A DNA stretch of 64,000 nucleotides, from positions 88,192 through 152,191 of the forward strand of contig JAZQDW010000055.1 of the NCBI GenBank assembly GCA_045546995.1, written 5' to 3'. This stretch comes from Firm-08 sp045546995. GTDB lineage: Bacteria > Bacillota > Clostridia > Oscillospirales > QAKW01. This document shows positions 23,516 to 31,943 of this stretch, piece by piece (the first letter of the stretch is position 1; every line of letters begins with the position of its first letter). The notes below the pieces were generated by a model. The model ran no database searches. It was not told where the DNA came from and saw nothing but the letters and a program-made list of their open reading frames with translations. A program made the position numbers and the translations under genes.

Positions 23516-25579
23516 ATGACCTACACTGCCAAAGACATTCGAAACATCTGCCTTTTGGGGCATCGGGGGAACGGCAAGACCACCCTCGTTGAAACCCTTT
23601 TATATTGGAACGGTAAGACCGACCGTTTCGGAACGGTTGCTCAGGGAAATACCGTATGCGATTATGATCCTGAGGAAATTCGTCGTAAGACGACCGTTAC
23701 GCTTTCTATCGCTAATATCGAGCATCGTGGTACTAAGGTTAATTTGATCGACGGTCCCGGTTTTTATGATTTTGAAGGTGAGAATATTTCTGCAGCTACT
23801 GCTTCGGAAGCTGCATTGATCGTTGTTTCTGCCAAGCAAAGCGTTTCCGTCGGTGCAGAAAAGGCTGTTGGCCTTACCAGACGTTTGAAGAAAGCCAAGG
23901 TTTTCTACGTTTCGTTTTTAGATGATGAACACGCAGACTTTTATTCTATTATCGATCAGCTGAATGATAAGTTCAGAACCAATCAGATCTGTCCTATTTG
24001 GTTGCCGATTTATGAAAACGGTAAGCCGGTTGGTATAGTTGATGTTTTAAAAGAAACGGCGACCCGTTGCGCCGACGGCAAGAGCGAGCCGATGGATATC
24101 CCCGCCGATATGGCTGATAACGTTGCCCTGTATAAGGATAAACTCAGAGAATTGATAGCTGAAACCAGCGATGAGTTGCTGATGAAATATTTTGATAGTG
24201 AAGAGTTTACGGATGAAGAGATCTTGGAGGGTACACGCGCTGCCATTGCGCAACGTCTGCTTTTTCCCGTGATTTGTGGTATTCCCGGTACTATGTTCGG
24301 CACAAAAGAGCTTGCTGACTTCTTTGTTGATTATATGCCCACCGTTCACGATGCGGAAAGCCCCGGCCTGGTTGAGGATTCTGATAAGCCTGTACAGTTA
24401 TATTATAATGAAGGCAGACCTGCGGCAATCCATATCTTTAAAACGATCGTCGATCCTTTCGTCGGCAAGTTGTCTTTCTTTAAAGTGATTTCGGGTACGT
24501 TGAGTAAAGATGATATTTTAAATAACGTTGCTGATGATTCTAAGGAGAAGTTCTCTAAGCTGTATATTCCGATAGGCAAAAAACAGATCGAGGTTGAAGA
24601 TCTCTGCGCCGGTGATATCGGTGTTGTCAGCAAGCTGGGAGCGGCTACTGGCGACGTTTTGCGCGCCAAGGGATCGCATTATGATATGCCCGAGATTAAG
24701 TTCCCGATTCCCAACTACGTTCGCGCGATCGCCCCGGTAACCAAGGGTGAAGAAGAGCGTATGACTACGGGTATTCTCCGTATGATTGAGCAGGATCCTA
24801 CCTTGAGATTGGTGAATAATAAAGAAACCAAGCAGACGGTCATTTACGGTATGGGCGATACTCAGTTGGACATTCTCATCAATCGTTTGGCAGATAAGCC
24901 CTTTTCTGTTAAGGTAGCTTTGAGCGATGCGCGCGTTGCCTACCGTGAGACGATCCGTAAAAAGGTTAAAGTTGAGGGCAAACATAAGAAACAATCCGGC
25001 GGCCATGGACAGTACGGTCACGTTTGGATCGAGTTTGAGCCTTGTGCTGAAGAGTTCGTTTTTGAAGAAACCGTATTTGGCGGTTCTGTTCCCAAAAACT
25101 ATTTTCCTGCTGTTGAAAAAGGTTTGCGTGACAGCGTACAGTCCGGTGTTTTGGCCGGCTATCCTGTGACCGGTATTAAAGCAACCTTGACGGACGGTTC
25201 TTATCATCCGGTCGATTCGTCCGAAATGGCATTTAAGATTGCGGCCTCTATTGCTTTTAAAGAAGGTATGAAGCAGGCATCTCCCACGATGCTTGAACCG
25301 ATTGGTCGTTTGTCTGTTAACGTCAGCGACGCTTTGATGGGTGATATCATCGGTGATATTAATAAGCGCCGCGGTCAGGTTCTCTCTATGGATGCGGCTC
25401 CTGAATATGCCAGAAAAATCGTTGAGGCTGACGTACCGATGAGCGAAATGGGCGACTATGCAATGAGCTTGCGTAGTATGACCCACGGCCGTGCCACCTT
25501 TACCTATGATTTTCTGGAATACCGTGAGGCTCCCGCCAATGTTATTGAAAAGGTGATCAAAGAGAATCAACAGGATTAA
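23516..25579 (+). CDS. Elongation factor G-like protein (second EF-G type)
   Basis: 687 residues with all EF-G domains in order: GTPase domain, domain II, then III-V with QSGGHGQYGHVWIE, PVTGIKATLTDGSYHPVDSS and RRGQVLSMD. The P-loop GHRGNGKT (15-22) is intact. G3 is DGPG (79-82) rather than DTPG. The G4 base-specificity motif NKxD is replaced by SFLD (133-136). It is therefore a divergent paralogue, not the housekeeping fusA, which normally sits with rpsL/rpsG. Such paralogues are widespread in Clostridia, with unclear function. ATG 23516 has AAAGGAG 8 nt upstream. Monocistronic. Confidence 0.92.
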   Translation: MTYTAKDIRNICLLGHRGNGKTTLVETLLYWNGKTDRFGTVAQGNTVCDYDPEEIRRKTTVTLSIANIEHRGTKVNLIDGPGFYDFEGENISAATASEAALIVVSAKQSVSVGAEKAVGLTRRLKKAKVFYVSFLDDEHADFYSIIDQLNDKFRTNQICPIWLPIYENGKPVGIVDVLKETATRCADGKSEPMDIPADMADNVALYKDKLRELIAETSDELLMKYFDSEEFTDEEILEGTRAAIAQRLLFPVICGIPGTMFGTKELADFFVDYMPTVHDAESPGLVEDSDKPVQLYYNEGRPAAIHIFKTIVDPFVGKLSFFKVISGTLSKDDILNNVADDSKEKFSKLYIPIGKKQIEVEDLCAGDIGVVSKLGAATGDVLRAKGSHYDMPEIKFPIPNYVRAIAPVTKGEEERMTTGILRMIEQDPTLRLVNNKETKQTVIYGMGDTQLDILINRLADKPFSVKVALSDARVAYRETIRKKVKVEGKHKKQSGGHGQYGHVWIEFEPCAEEFVFEETVFGGSVPKNYFPAVEKGLRDSVQSGVLAGYPVTGIKATLTDGSYHPVDSSEMAFKIAASIAFKEGMKQASPTMLEPIGRLSVNVSDALMGDIIGDINKRRGQVLSMDAAPEYARKIVEADVPMSEMGDYAMSLRSMTHGRATFTYDFLEYREAPANVIEKVIKENQQD

Positions 25580-25584
25580 TAATT

Positions 25585-25621
25585 TCAGCGCCCCATTTCC
25601 TATGGGGCGCTGTTCTATTTT
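25585..25621 (+). terminator. Terminator of the EF-G paralogue
   Basis: CAGCGCCCCA / TGGGGCGCTG stem followed by TTCTATTTT. Confidence 0.85.
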
Positions 25622-25671
25622 CTTCCGATCAAACATAGTAATTACTAACCGTTTTGAGGGAGGAAATATGA

Positions 25672-26148
25672 TTGTTTATTTGTTCTGTTAAGCTAAACAA
25701 AACCCGTGTTTTGAGTGTGATTGCTGCTTTGTGTTTGTCTTTTACGCTGATTTTTTTAATGTTGCCTGATGCCGCCAATACAACTACGTCCGGACAAAAT
25801 GAGTTGAAGGATGAAAAGGGTATGGTTGAATATTTGTCGAATATTGGCCATACGGTGGCGCCAAACGCCTTGCTTGTGGAAGAAGTTACGATTCCGGCAG
25901 AATTTGATGATACGTATGCAAATTATAACGAACTGCAAAAGCTTTCGGGATTTGATCTTACAAAATATGCCGGTAAAACAGCTATGAAATATACCTTTAA
26001 GGTATTAAACGATGCAGAAAACGCCGAGGAAAAGGTGATCAATCTGTTGGTTTTTGAGAATCACGTGATCGGCGGGGATGTTTCAACGACCCAAATCGGT
26101 GGAGAGATTAAGGGCTTGATTGAATCGAAGGAAACCGAACAGGAATAG
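25672..26148 (+). CDS. DUF4830-type membrane-anchored protein
   Basis: 158 residues: one N-terminal hydrophobic segment (about 12-32), then an extracytoplasmic domain with IPAEFDDTYANYNELQK, GFDLTKYAGKTAMKYTF and HVIGGDVSTT, the pattern of DUF4830. Function is unknown; the domain is common in clostridia. The start is TTG 25672, 7 nt after AGGGAGG. A nearer ATG at 25668 is out of frame and would give only a 7-residue peptide that stops at 25691. Confidence 0.8.
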   Translation: MFICSVKLNKTRVLSVIAALCLSFTLIFLMLPDAANTTTSGQNELKDEKGMVEYLSNIGHTVAPNALLVEEVTIPAEFDDTYANYNELQKLSGFDLTKYAGKTAMKYTFKVLNDAENAEEKVINLLVFENHVIGGDVSTTQIGGEIKGLIESKETEQE

Positions 26149-26156
26149 AATACCGG

Positions 26157-26187
26157 TAGCCGTGTTTTATTAAAAACACGGCTATTA
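26157..26187 (+). terminator. Probable weak terminator of the DUF4830 gene
   Basis: TAGCCGTGTTTT / AAAACACGGCTA stem, perfect over 12 bp but followed by TTATGC rather than a long T-run. Confidence 0.6.
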
Positions 26188-26250
26188 TGCTGGCGGCATA
26201 GGACTTTTTAAAAATAATCGGTTACAATTTAAACGAAGGAGGAAAATAAT

Positions 26251-26508
26251 ATGGATAATATCATTAATAAACTGTTTTTCGATTATCTGGATGAACAAAA
26301 CATATCAAAACAGAAAGAGTATGTAGAACTCTCGAAACGAGCCATGGAACTGGAAAAAGAATTGAGGATGACACTGGATAATCATCAGGATGAGATGTTT
26401 TTTGAGTTGTTTGAATTGACGGCTGATCTGCATTTTTTGGAAGTGAAGGACGCCTTTTTTAATGGTTGTCAAACGGGTGCAACTGCAACCCAAGAACTTA
26501 TGATTTAA
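26251..26508 (+). CDS. Small DUF6809-like protein
   Basis: 85 residues, all helical, no membrane segment: an IINKLFFDYLDEQ start, a charged middle, and an end with FLEVKDAFFNGCQTGATATQE that resembles the DUF6809 (F..G...GA) ending. ATG 26251 has GGAGG 8-9 nt upstream (AAGGAGGAAAATAAT). These small proteins are common in clostridia and have no assigned function. Family placement is by eye. Confidence 0.7.
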   Translation: MDNIINKLFFDYLDEQNISKQKEYVELSKRAMELEKELRMTLDNHQDEMFFELFELTADLHFLEVKDAFFNGCQTGATATQELMI

Positions 26509-26519
26509 TTATTTTATGA

Positions 26520-26553
26520 AAAAATGCCCCCGGGAAACCCGGGGGCATTTTGA
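26520..26553. terminator. Bidirectional terminator between convergent genes
   Basis: AAAATGCCCCCGGG / CCCGGGGGCATTTT, a very GC-rich 14-bp stem with A/T runs on both sides. Confidence 0.93.
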
Positions 26554-26561
26554 GCGAAAAA

Positions 26562-27719
26562 TTAGATTTCGGGAATTTCGATCTCGATCTCGCGACCAAG
26601 CGCGGCAGATTTTGCAATACCATCGATAATTGCCTGGTTGTAGATGATTTGAGAGGTGGGAACAGGAGCGGGAGTACCGTTCTTGCAAGCATCCAGGAAG
26701 GTGCGGATCTTCTTCTCGAAGTTGCCAACCTTGCCGGGCTTGATGATCGGGATCTCGGTCTCGACCTGCTCGCCGCAAACTTCGTGATAGATCTTCATAG
26801 GACCGCCGACAGAGCCGTTCCAGCACTCGGTGGAGGGAATTCTCAGGCCACCTTTGGTACCAAGGATGATGGTGTCGCCGGGAGTATCCAGATTCATTGC
26901 CCATGCAATTCTGAAGTCGAGGATGATGCCGCCTTCCAAACGGATAAATGCAGCAGCAAAATCATCAACACCAAACTTCTCTGCATATTCGGGATGAGTG
27001 GGGTAATAATCGGGGCGTTTGCCGAAGAAATCGCTCTTGTAACCGGAAACGGTCAGGGGCTTGGGATAACCGATCGCATTGAGGACCATGTCCAAAGAAT
27101 AACAACCGATATCGCCCAAAGCACCGATACCACCGGTCTCTTTTTCAATGAAGGTGGTACCGTAAGGAGTGGGAATGCCACGACGGCGGCCGCCGCCGGT
27201 CTGGATGTAATAGATGTCGCCGAGTTCGCCGGATTCAACGATCTTTTTGATCATCTTCATGTTCTCGTCCAATCTGGGCTGGAAGCCGATGGAGAGAACC
27301 TTGCCGCTTTCTTTCTCGGCGCGCATGATTTCAACGGCCTCATCGAGGGTGACACACATGGGCTTCTCGAGCATAACGTGCAGGCCCTTCTTCAGAGCAT
27401 AAATGGTACACTCTGCATGGGTGCAGTTGTAGGTGCAAACGCTGACGGCATCCAGCTGCAGGGATTCGTCATCCAGCATCTCTTTGTGAGAATTGTAGCA
27501 TTTTGCTTCGGGAAGATCGAACTTGTCAAAAAATGCTCTTGCTTTTCCGGGAACGAGGTCAGCGCCGGCTACGATGTCTACGTCGGGCATATTCTTGTAG
27601 GAAACAACGTGAGACTCGGCGATCCAGCCGGTACCGATGATACCGATTCTGACTCTTTTGCTGGCGTCAACTACGGTTTCGGTTGTGGGGCGATTCTTGT
27701 AATCGTCTAAACTTGCCAT
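26562..27719 (-). CDS. Gfo/Idh/MocA-family NAD(P)-dependent sugar oxidoreductase
   Basis: 385 residues. Rossmann fold with RIGIIGTGWIAESH near residue 23 and the family EKP motif in HVMLEKPMCV (about 117); the C-terminal domain carries GALGDIGCYSLDM (catalytic-type Asp and His/Tyr region). Substrate is likely a sugar, inositol or sugar acid, oxidised or epimerised with NAD(P). It is the second gene of a minus-strand pair with a sugar isomerase-like gene, read under an AraC-type regulator in divergent orientation, a typical carbohydrate-catabolism layout. A long frame on the opposite strand is a coding shadow. Confidence 0.92.
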   Translation of the reverse strand: MASLDDYKNRPTTETVVDASKRVRIGIIGTGWIAESHVVSYKNMPDVDIVAGADLVPGKARAFFDKFDLPEAKCYNSHKEMLDDESLQLDAVSVCTYNCTHAECTIYALKKGLHVMLEKPMCVTLDEAVEIMRAEKESGKVLSIGFQPRLDENMKMIKKIVESGELGDIYYIQTGGGRRRGIPTPYGTTFIEKETGGIGALGDIGCYSLDMVLNAIGYPKPLTVSGYKSDFFGKRPDYYPTHPEYAEKFGVDDFAAAFIRLEGGIILDFRIAWAMNLDTPGDTIILGTKGGLRIPSTECWNGSVGGPMKIYHEVCGEQVETEIPIIKPGKVGNFEKKIRTFLDACKNGTPAPVPTSQIIYNQAIIDGIAKSAALGREIEIEIPEI

Positions 27720-27746
27720 GATGAAATTCTCCTTCTATTTTAAAAA

Positions 27747-28562
27747 TTAATAACCTAAAGTTTTCAGGTAGGCTCTGGACATGGCGGCGGACTCCATAGG
27801 AGTCTTGCCCATGGTGGGTTGGTCTTGCTCGACGATGACCCACTCGGCAATGGAAGCCTCAGCAGCCTGAATGTTTGAATACCAATCCTGACAGCCGTAG
27901 CCGACGGGACGCAGTTCGAATTTGCCTTCCGAGCTCTTCTTTTCGGATTTGATGCCGATCAGCTCGTACATATTTTCGGATTTCTGACCGACAAAATCTT
28001 TGAAGTGAACCAAAGGTGCTCTGTCGGCGTATTTGCCCAGATATTCGGCAGGATTCTCGCCACCGACCTTAACCCAGCACAGATCCAACTGAGTCTGCAG
28101 CAGAGAAGCGGGGATCGTTTCGTAAAGATAATCCAGACGATATTTATCGCCGATCATCTCAAATTCAAAATCGTGGTTGTGATACAGCATAATGAAGCCT
28201 GCATCTGTTGCCTTTTGGCAGGCGACACGAATGTCTGCAACCGCTTTGACAAAGTCATCATCGGTGGCTCTGTCTTCTGCGGGGAGATAGGGAACGACCA
28301 TAAATTTGCAACCGATGATCTTATAATCTTCGATTACTTTGTCCATGTCATCTCTCATCGCCTGCAGCGGAACGTGGGCGGAAATTGCGGGCAGACCAAC
28401 CTTGTCAAGCTCTGCTTTGATTTCAGTGGCGGTATAACCGTACATACCTGCAAGCTCAACGCCTGCATAACCCATTTCTTTGACCTTTTGCAGGGTACCT
28501 GCCAGATCTTTTTGCATATCGTCACGAACGCTATACAACTGAAGTGCTACTGGTAATGCCAT
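27747..28562 (-). CDS. Sugar phosphate isomerase/epimerase (AP endonuclease 2-like TIM barrel)
   Basis: 271 residues, xylose isomerase-like TIM barrel. It begins PVALQLYSVRDDMQKDL, with EMGYAGVELAGMYG, then FIMLYHNHDFEFE (metal-binding His/Glu), TQLDLCWVKVGG and LVHFKDFVG, in the order of the IolE/YcjR-type group. ATG at 28562 has AGGAGG on the minus strand. First gene of the operon with the oxidoreductase 27 bp downstream; the pair probably converts one sugar or inositol derivative, identity unknown. Confidence 0.9.
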   Translation of the reverse strand: MALPVALQLYSVRDDMQKDLAGTLQKVKEMGYAGVELAGMYGYTATEIKAELDKVGLPAISAHVPLQAMRDDMDKVIEDYKIIGCKFMVVPYLPAEDRATDDDFVKAVADIRVACQKATDAGFIMLYHNHDFEFEMIGDKYRLDYLYETIPASLLQTQLDLCWVKVGGENPAEYLGKYADRAPLVHFKDFVGQKSENMYELIGIKSEKKSSEGKFELRPVGYGCQDWYSNIQAAEASIAEWVIVEQDQPTMGKTPMESAAMSRAYLKTLGY

Positions 28563-28596
28563 ATTTTTACCTCCTTAAATGGCTTAATATACTTGT

Positions 28597-28625
28597 ATTA
28601 TAAGACAGAAAGTGATATAATTCAA
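28597..28625 (-). promoter_or_regulatory. Promoter of the sugar oxidoreductase/isomerase operon
   Basis: Minus strand TTGAAT (28625-28620), 17-bp spacer, TATAAT (28602-28597), in the divergent intergenic region shared with the AraC-type regulator. Confidence 0.7.
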
Positions 28626-28674
28626 GACATAAAATAAAAATAAAAGGACATTTTTTGTTTTTAGGGCTTAAAAT

Positions 28675-29475
28675 ATGGATATTCGATACGAAAATAAAAA
28701 ACAGGAGATCATTTGCGAGCGCCGCGCCAGCTTGACAGCCGGTGCGCATTTGCATTCCCATATTGAGCTGGTATATATGGTAGATGGCCACACAACGGTA
28801 TGGGTGGATGATACGGAATATGCGCTGAAACAGGGCGATGTATTTATTGCTTTCCCGAATCAGGTGCATCGGTATATGACTACTTCATTTGAAAATTCCT
28901 GGCTTCTGATTTTTCCTGAAGAACTTTGTCAGGAATATAACTCATGGTTTAAAAGTTTCGTGCCGACCTCAAACGTTTTAACCAGCGGTTCCTTCGATGC
29001 TCATCGATTGCTTGAATTGATCCATACGTTGTCCCGGTATAGCAACAGGCAATTGGATGAATTTGAAACGATCGATGCCAAGGGATTGGTTTTGTCTCTG
29101 TTATCGGTGGTGTTATCCAAAATGAATTTTACGGAAGAAAAAATGGCAGAAACCTCCGTGATTAAGCAAATGCTTGGTTTTTGTGCTGCAAACTATACCG
29201 AAGAGCTATCGTTAGAACTGCTTGAAAAGGAATTGCATATCAACCGATTTTATATTTCTCATTTGTTCAGCAAAAAACTCAAGATCAAATTTAATGATTA
29301 CGTCAATTCGCTTCGCGTAACCCACGCCTGTAAATTGTTGCGTGAATCGGATATGAATATGATGGACATCGTGTCGGCATCGGGATTTACAACTGTGCGC
29401 ACGTTTAACCGTACTTTTTTAAAAATGATCGGTGAAACTCCGAGCAAATATCGTAAAAAATGCCGAATGACGTGA
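28675..29475 (+). CDS. AraC-family transcriptional regulator
   Basis: 266 residues. N-terminal cupin sensor domain (GAHLHSHIELVYMVDGHTT, QGDVFIAFPNQVHRY) and a C-terminal double helix-turn-helix (ELLEKELHINRFYISHLF; ASGFTTVRTFNRTFLKMIG; TPSKYRKK). It is divergent from the oxidoreductase/isomerase operon with about 110 bp between them, so it most likely senses the sugar substrate and activates that operon; inference from layout. The ribosome binding site is weak. Confidence 0.92.
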   Translation: MDIRYENKKQEIICERRASLTAGAHLHSHIELVYMVDGHTTVWVDDTEYALKQGDVFIAFPNQVHRYMTTSFENSWLLIFPEELCQEYNSWFKSFVPTSNVLTSGSFDAHRLLELIHTLSRYSNRQLDEFETIDAKGLVLSLLSVVLSKMNFTEEKMAETSVIKQMLGFCAANYTEELSLELLEKELHINRFYISHLFSKKLKIKFNDYVNSLRVTHACKLLRESDMNMMDIVSASGFTTVRTFNRTFLKMIGETPSKYRKKCRMT

Positions 29476-29491
29476 TTTGTTCATAAAATTG

Positions 29492-29520
29492 TTGACAATA
29501 AAATTTAATTATGGTAGCAT
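29492..29520 (+). promoter_or_regulatory. Promoter of the riboswitch-nhaC unit
   Basis: TTGACA (29492-29497), 17-bp spacer, TAGCAT (29515-29520), with TGG just before the -10. Confidence 0.6.
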
Positions 29521-29525
29521 AACAT

Positions 29526-29692
29526 TATGTTCGATAGAGGTGCGCTTTTCATTAGTATCTTGCGTAAGGCGAGCAACGTAGCAAGGGAAAGGGGAAGGCG
29601 CCGAAGTAAGGGAAATGTGCCCGCATTTCTTTTGCTGGTTTGCTGCAGAATATGTTGCAGACTGTCACGACAGTGGAGCGCTATCATATGTG
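29526..29692 (+). promoter_or_regulatory. Lysine riboswitch (L-box)
   Basis: Conserved core blocks of the lysine aptamer occur in order: AGAGGTGCGC (29536-29545), TAGTA, AAGGGGAAGGCGCCGAAG (about 29589-29606), TTGCTGG, and CACGACAGTGGAGCGCTATC (about 29666-29685). The first and last blocks close the P1 stem (GATAG/CTATC). It lies between a promoter and an intrinsic terminator ahead of the NhaC-family gene. Established knowledge: lysine binding stabilises P1 and favours the terminator, so transport is shut off when lysine is plentiful. Confidence 0.9.
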
Positions 29693-29707
29693 TTATCATG
29701 TAATTAC

Positions 29708-29745
29708 GTCATGAGTGCATAGGATGTGCTCATGACTTTTTTGTT
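29708..29745 (+). terminator. Riboswitch-controlled attenuator terminator
   Basis: GTCATGAG-TGCATAGGATGTG-CTCATGAC stem followed by TTTTTTGTTTT, ending just before the AGGAGG of the transporter gene. Its position fits transcription attenuation by the lysine aptamer. Confidence 0.88.
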
Positions 29746-29758
29746 TTAGGAGGACGAA

Positions 29759-31825
29759 ATGAAAAGTATGAGACAAACTATGGCAAGAGTAGTGTTGCTG
29801 GTTCTGGCATTAATGATGCTGTGCACTGTGCCTGCTTTTGCTGAAGGTGTTGCAACGGTTGCCGAAGAACCGGTAGCGGTTGCGGAAGGAACGACGGAGG
29901 CTGCTACTGACACTGATCCTGCGCCGGAGGCCGGTACAACTGCTGCGGATGCTCCTGCAAGCACTGAGCCTGCCGCTCCCGTAACGGATGCTCCTGTAAG
30001 CACTGAGCCTGCCGCTCCCGCAACGGATGCTCCTGCAAGCACTGAACCTGCTGCGCCCGCGACGGATGCTGCTGCCGGTGACGCGACAGGAGAGACTGTG
30101 GGCGCTGCTACGTCGACCGAAAGCACGACTACAACCGGCGGCGTTGATGCCGCCACCGAGACAGTAACTACACCTGCAGAGGATGCAACCGAAGAAGCGG
30201 TTGAAGCCGAATCTGAAGCAGAAGCTGAGCCTGAAGAGGAAGAAGAGGCGCCCAGCATCTTTTATCAAACCTATTGGGCTTTGTTGCCTCCGCTGATTGC
30301 CATTATTTTGGCTTTGATCACCAAAGAGGTTTATTCCTCGTTGTTCATTGGCATTCTGTCCGGCGCTGCCTTGTATGCCATTACCGATGCGGGATTTTCC
30401 GGCGGTCGTCTGATCGATGGCGTTCTGACCAAGGGCGTCATCGCCAGTCTTGCTGATAGTTATAATGCCGGTATTCTGGTATTTCTGGTTGTTCTCGGTA
30501 TTATCGTGGTGCTGATGAACCGTGCCGGCGGCAGCCGTGCATACGGTGATTGGGCCGCCCGCAAGATTGCCGGCAGAAAAGGCGCCGGTTTTGCAACCTT
30601 TATTTTGGGCTGTCTGATTTTTGTTGACGACTATTTTAATTGTCTTACCGTTGGTAGCGTTATGCGCCCCGTTACGGATAAACAGCGTATTTCCAGAGTA
30701 AAGTTGGCATATCTGATTGATGCCACTGCCGCTCCGATCTGCATCATTGCCCCCATTTCTTCTTGGGCCGCTGCTGTCAGCGGTACGGTAGAAAACGTTA
30801 ACGGTATTGATTTATTTATCAAAACCATTCCGTTTAACTTGTATGCCATTTTGACCCTGGTTATGGTGGCCTTTATTTGTTTGACCGGTCTCGACTTTGG
30901 TCCGATGAAGAAGTTTGAAAGAAACGCCATTGAAAAAGGCGATCTGTTCACCACCGGCGAAAGTGAATATAAAACCGATTCTGCCTTAGCTGAAAACTCT
31001 AAAGGCAAGGTGATCGATCTTGTATTGCCTGTTGTGATTTTGATCATTTTCTGTGTATTCGGCATGCTTTATACCGGCGGCATTCTCCAAGGTGAGAGCT
31101 TGATCAATGCGTTTGCAAATTGTGATGCTTCTGCCGGTCTTGCACTTGGTTCGTTGGTCGCTTTGGTCATCGTCGTGATTTACATGATTTGCCGTGGCGT
31201 GCTTAACTTTAACGATTGCATGAGCTCGATTCCCGAAGGCTTTAAGGCAATGGTTCCTGCAATTTTAATTCTGACCTTTGCCTGGTCCTTGAAGAACGTT
31301 ACCGGCTTGCTCGGTGCAGACGTTTACGTCGCTGATCTCGTTGAATCCGTAAAGGCTTTGCAGATCCTGCTGCCTGCTATTTTGTTCTTGGTGGCTGTTG
31401 GCTTGTCCTTTGCTACCGGTACTTCCTGGGGCACCTTTGGTATTTTGATTCCCATTGTTACCGGTGTGTTCAATCCCACTGCCGGTAACCTGCAGACGAT
31501 GTTCATCATTTGTGTATCTGCATGTCTGGCCGGTGCGGTTTGCGGTGACCATTGCTCGCCCATTTCTGATACCACCATTATGTCTTCGACCGGCGCTCAG
31601 TGTAAGCACGTCGATCATGTTTCCACACAGTTGCCATATGCAATCTTGGTTGCCGGCATCAGCTTGATTGGTTATCTTGCGGCCGGTTTCGTACCGATGA
31701 CTTCTTTCTGGGCATATCTCATTCCCGTAGGTTGCGTTATTTTGCTGCTGGCGGTTCTGTTCGGAATCAAGTTTTTGCAAGGCGGCGCTTCTACCGATAA
31801 AGGAAACAAGCCTTTGAACAAATAA
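29759..31825 (+). CDS. NhaC-family transporter with signal peptide and low-complexity N-terminal extension; probable lysine transporter
   Basis: 688 residues. Residues 1-29 form a signal peptide ending AFA. About 135 residues rich in Ala, Thr, Pro and Glu follow, including three 13-residue tandem repeats (nt 29948-30064), ending in an acidic run. The transporter domain (from about 170) has some 11 helices with DDYFNCLTVGSVMRP, IDATAAPICIIAPISSWAA and GDHCSPISDTTIMSS, the NhaC signature. NhaC proteins are classed as Na+/H+ antiporters, but members under lysine riboswitches are predicted lysine transporters; that context applies here. The cleaved, probably extracellular extension is unusual. 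Start ATG 29759 with AGGAGG. Confidence 0.88.
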   Translation: MKSMRQTMARVVLLVLALMMLCTVPAFAEGVATVAEEPVAVAEGTTEAATDTDPAPEAGTTAADAPASTEPAAPVTDAPVSTEPAAPATDAPASTEPAAPATDAAAGDATGETVGAATSTESTTTTGGVDAATETVTTPAEDATEEAVEAESEAEAEPEEEEEAPSIFYQTYWALLPPLIAIILALITKEVYSSLFIGILSGAALYAITDAGFSGGRLIDGVLTKGVIASLADSYNAGILVFLVVLGIIVVLMNRAGGSRAYGDWAARKIAGRKGAGFATFILGCLIFVDDYFNCLTVGSVMRPVTDKQRISRVKLAYLIDATAAPICIIAPISSWAAAVSGTVENVNGIDLFIKTIPFNLYAILTLVMVAFICLTGLDFGPMKKFERNAIEKGDLFTTGESEYKTDSALAENSKGKVIDLVLPVVILIIFCVFGMLYTGGILQGESLINAFANCDASAGLALGSLVALVIVVIYMICRGVLNFNDCMSSIPEGFKAMVPAILILTFAWSLKNVTGLLGADVYVADLVESVKALQILLPAILFLVAVGLSFATGTSWGTFGILIPIVTGVFNPTAGNLQTMFIICVSACLAGAVCGDHCSPISDTTIMSSTGAQCKHVDHVSTQLPYAILVAGISLIGYLAAGFVPMTSFWAYLIPVGCVILLLAVLFGIKFLQGGASTDKGNKPLNK
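29948..30064 (+). repeat. Three 39-bp in-frame tandem repeats in the transporter gene
   Basis: Each unit encodes DAPxSTEPAAPxT; the first two copies are near identical in DNA and the third has drifted at synonymous positions. In-frame expansion of an exposed linker. Confidence 0.85.
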
Positions 31826-31841
31826 AAAATGCATAATTTAA

Positions 31842-31878
31842 TTGGAGCGTTCCACAATGGGACGCTCCTTTTAAAATA
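31842..31878 (+). terminator. Terminator of the NhaC-family gene
   Basis: GGAGCGTTCC-ACAAT-GGGACGCTCC, one mismatch, followed by TTTT. Confidence 0.85.
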
Positions 31879-31882
31879 TCTG

Positions 31883-31911
31883 TTGATTTTATCGAAAAAG
31901 ATTGTTATAAT
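31883..31911 (+). promoter_or_regulatory. Promoter of wecB
   Basis: TTGATT (31883-31888), 17-bp spacer, TATAAT (31906-31911). Confidence 0.7.
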
Positions 31912-31943
31912 GTAAACAATATCATTGGCGTAGGAGTGAAATC

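Noticed and set aside
24518..25636. A 372-codon minus-strand frame opposite the EF-G paralogue
   Set aside because: Shadow of a certain gene; no homology-like features.
25668..25691. Seven-codon frame starting at ATG 25668 as a leader peptide
   Set aside because: Only 3 nt from the AGGGAGG, and the TTG at 25672 has better spacing for the real gene; no attenuator follows.
26550..27710. A 386-codon frame on the + strand opposite the Gfo/Idh oxidoreductase
   Set aside because: Fully antisense to a gene with clear family motifs, no ribosome binding site, composition of a shadow.
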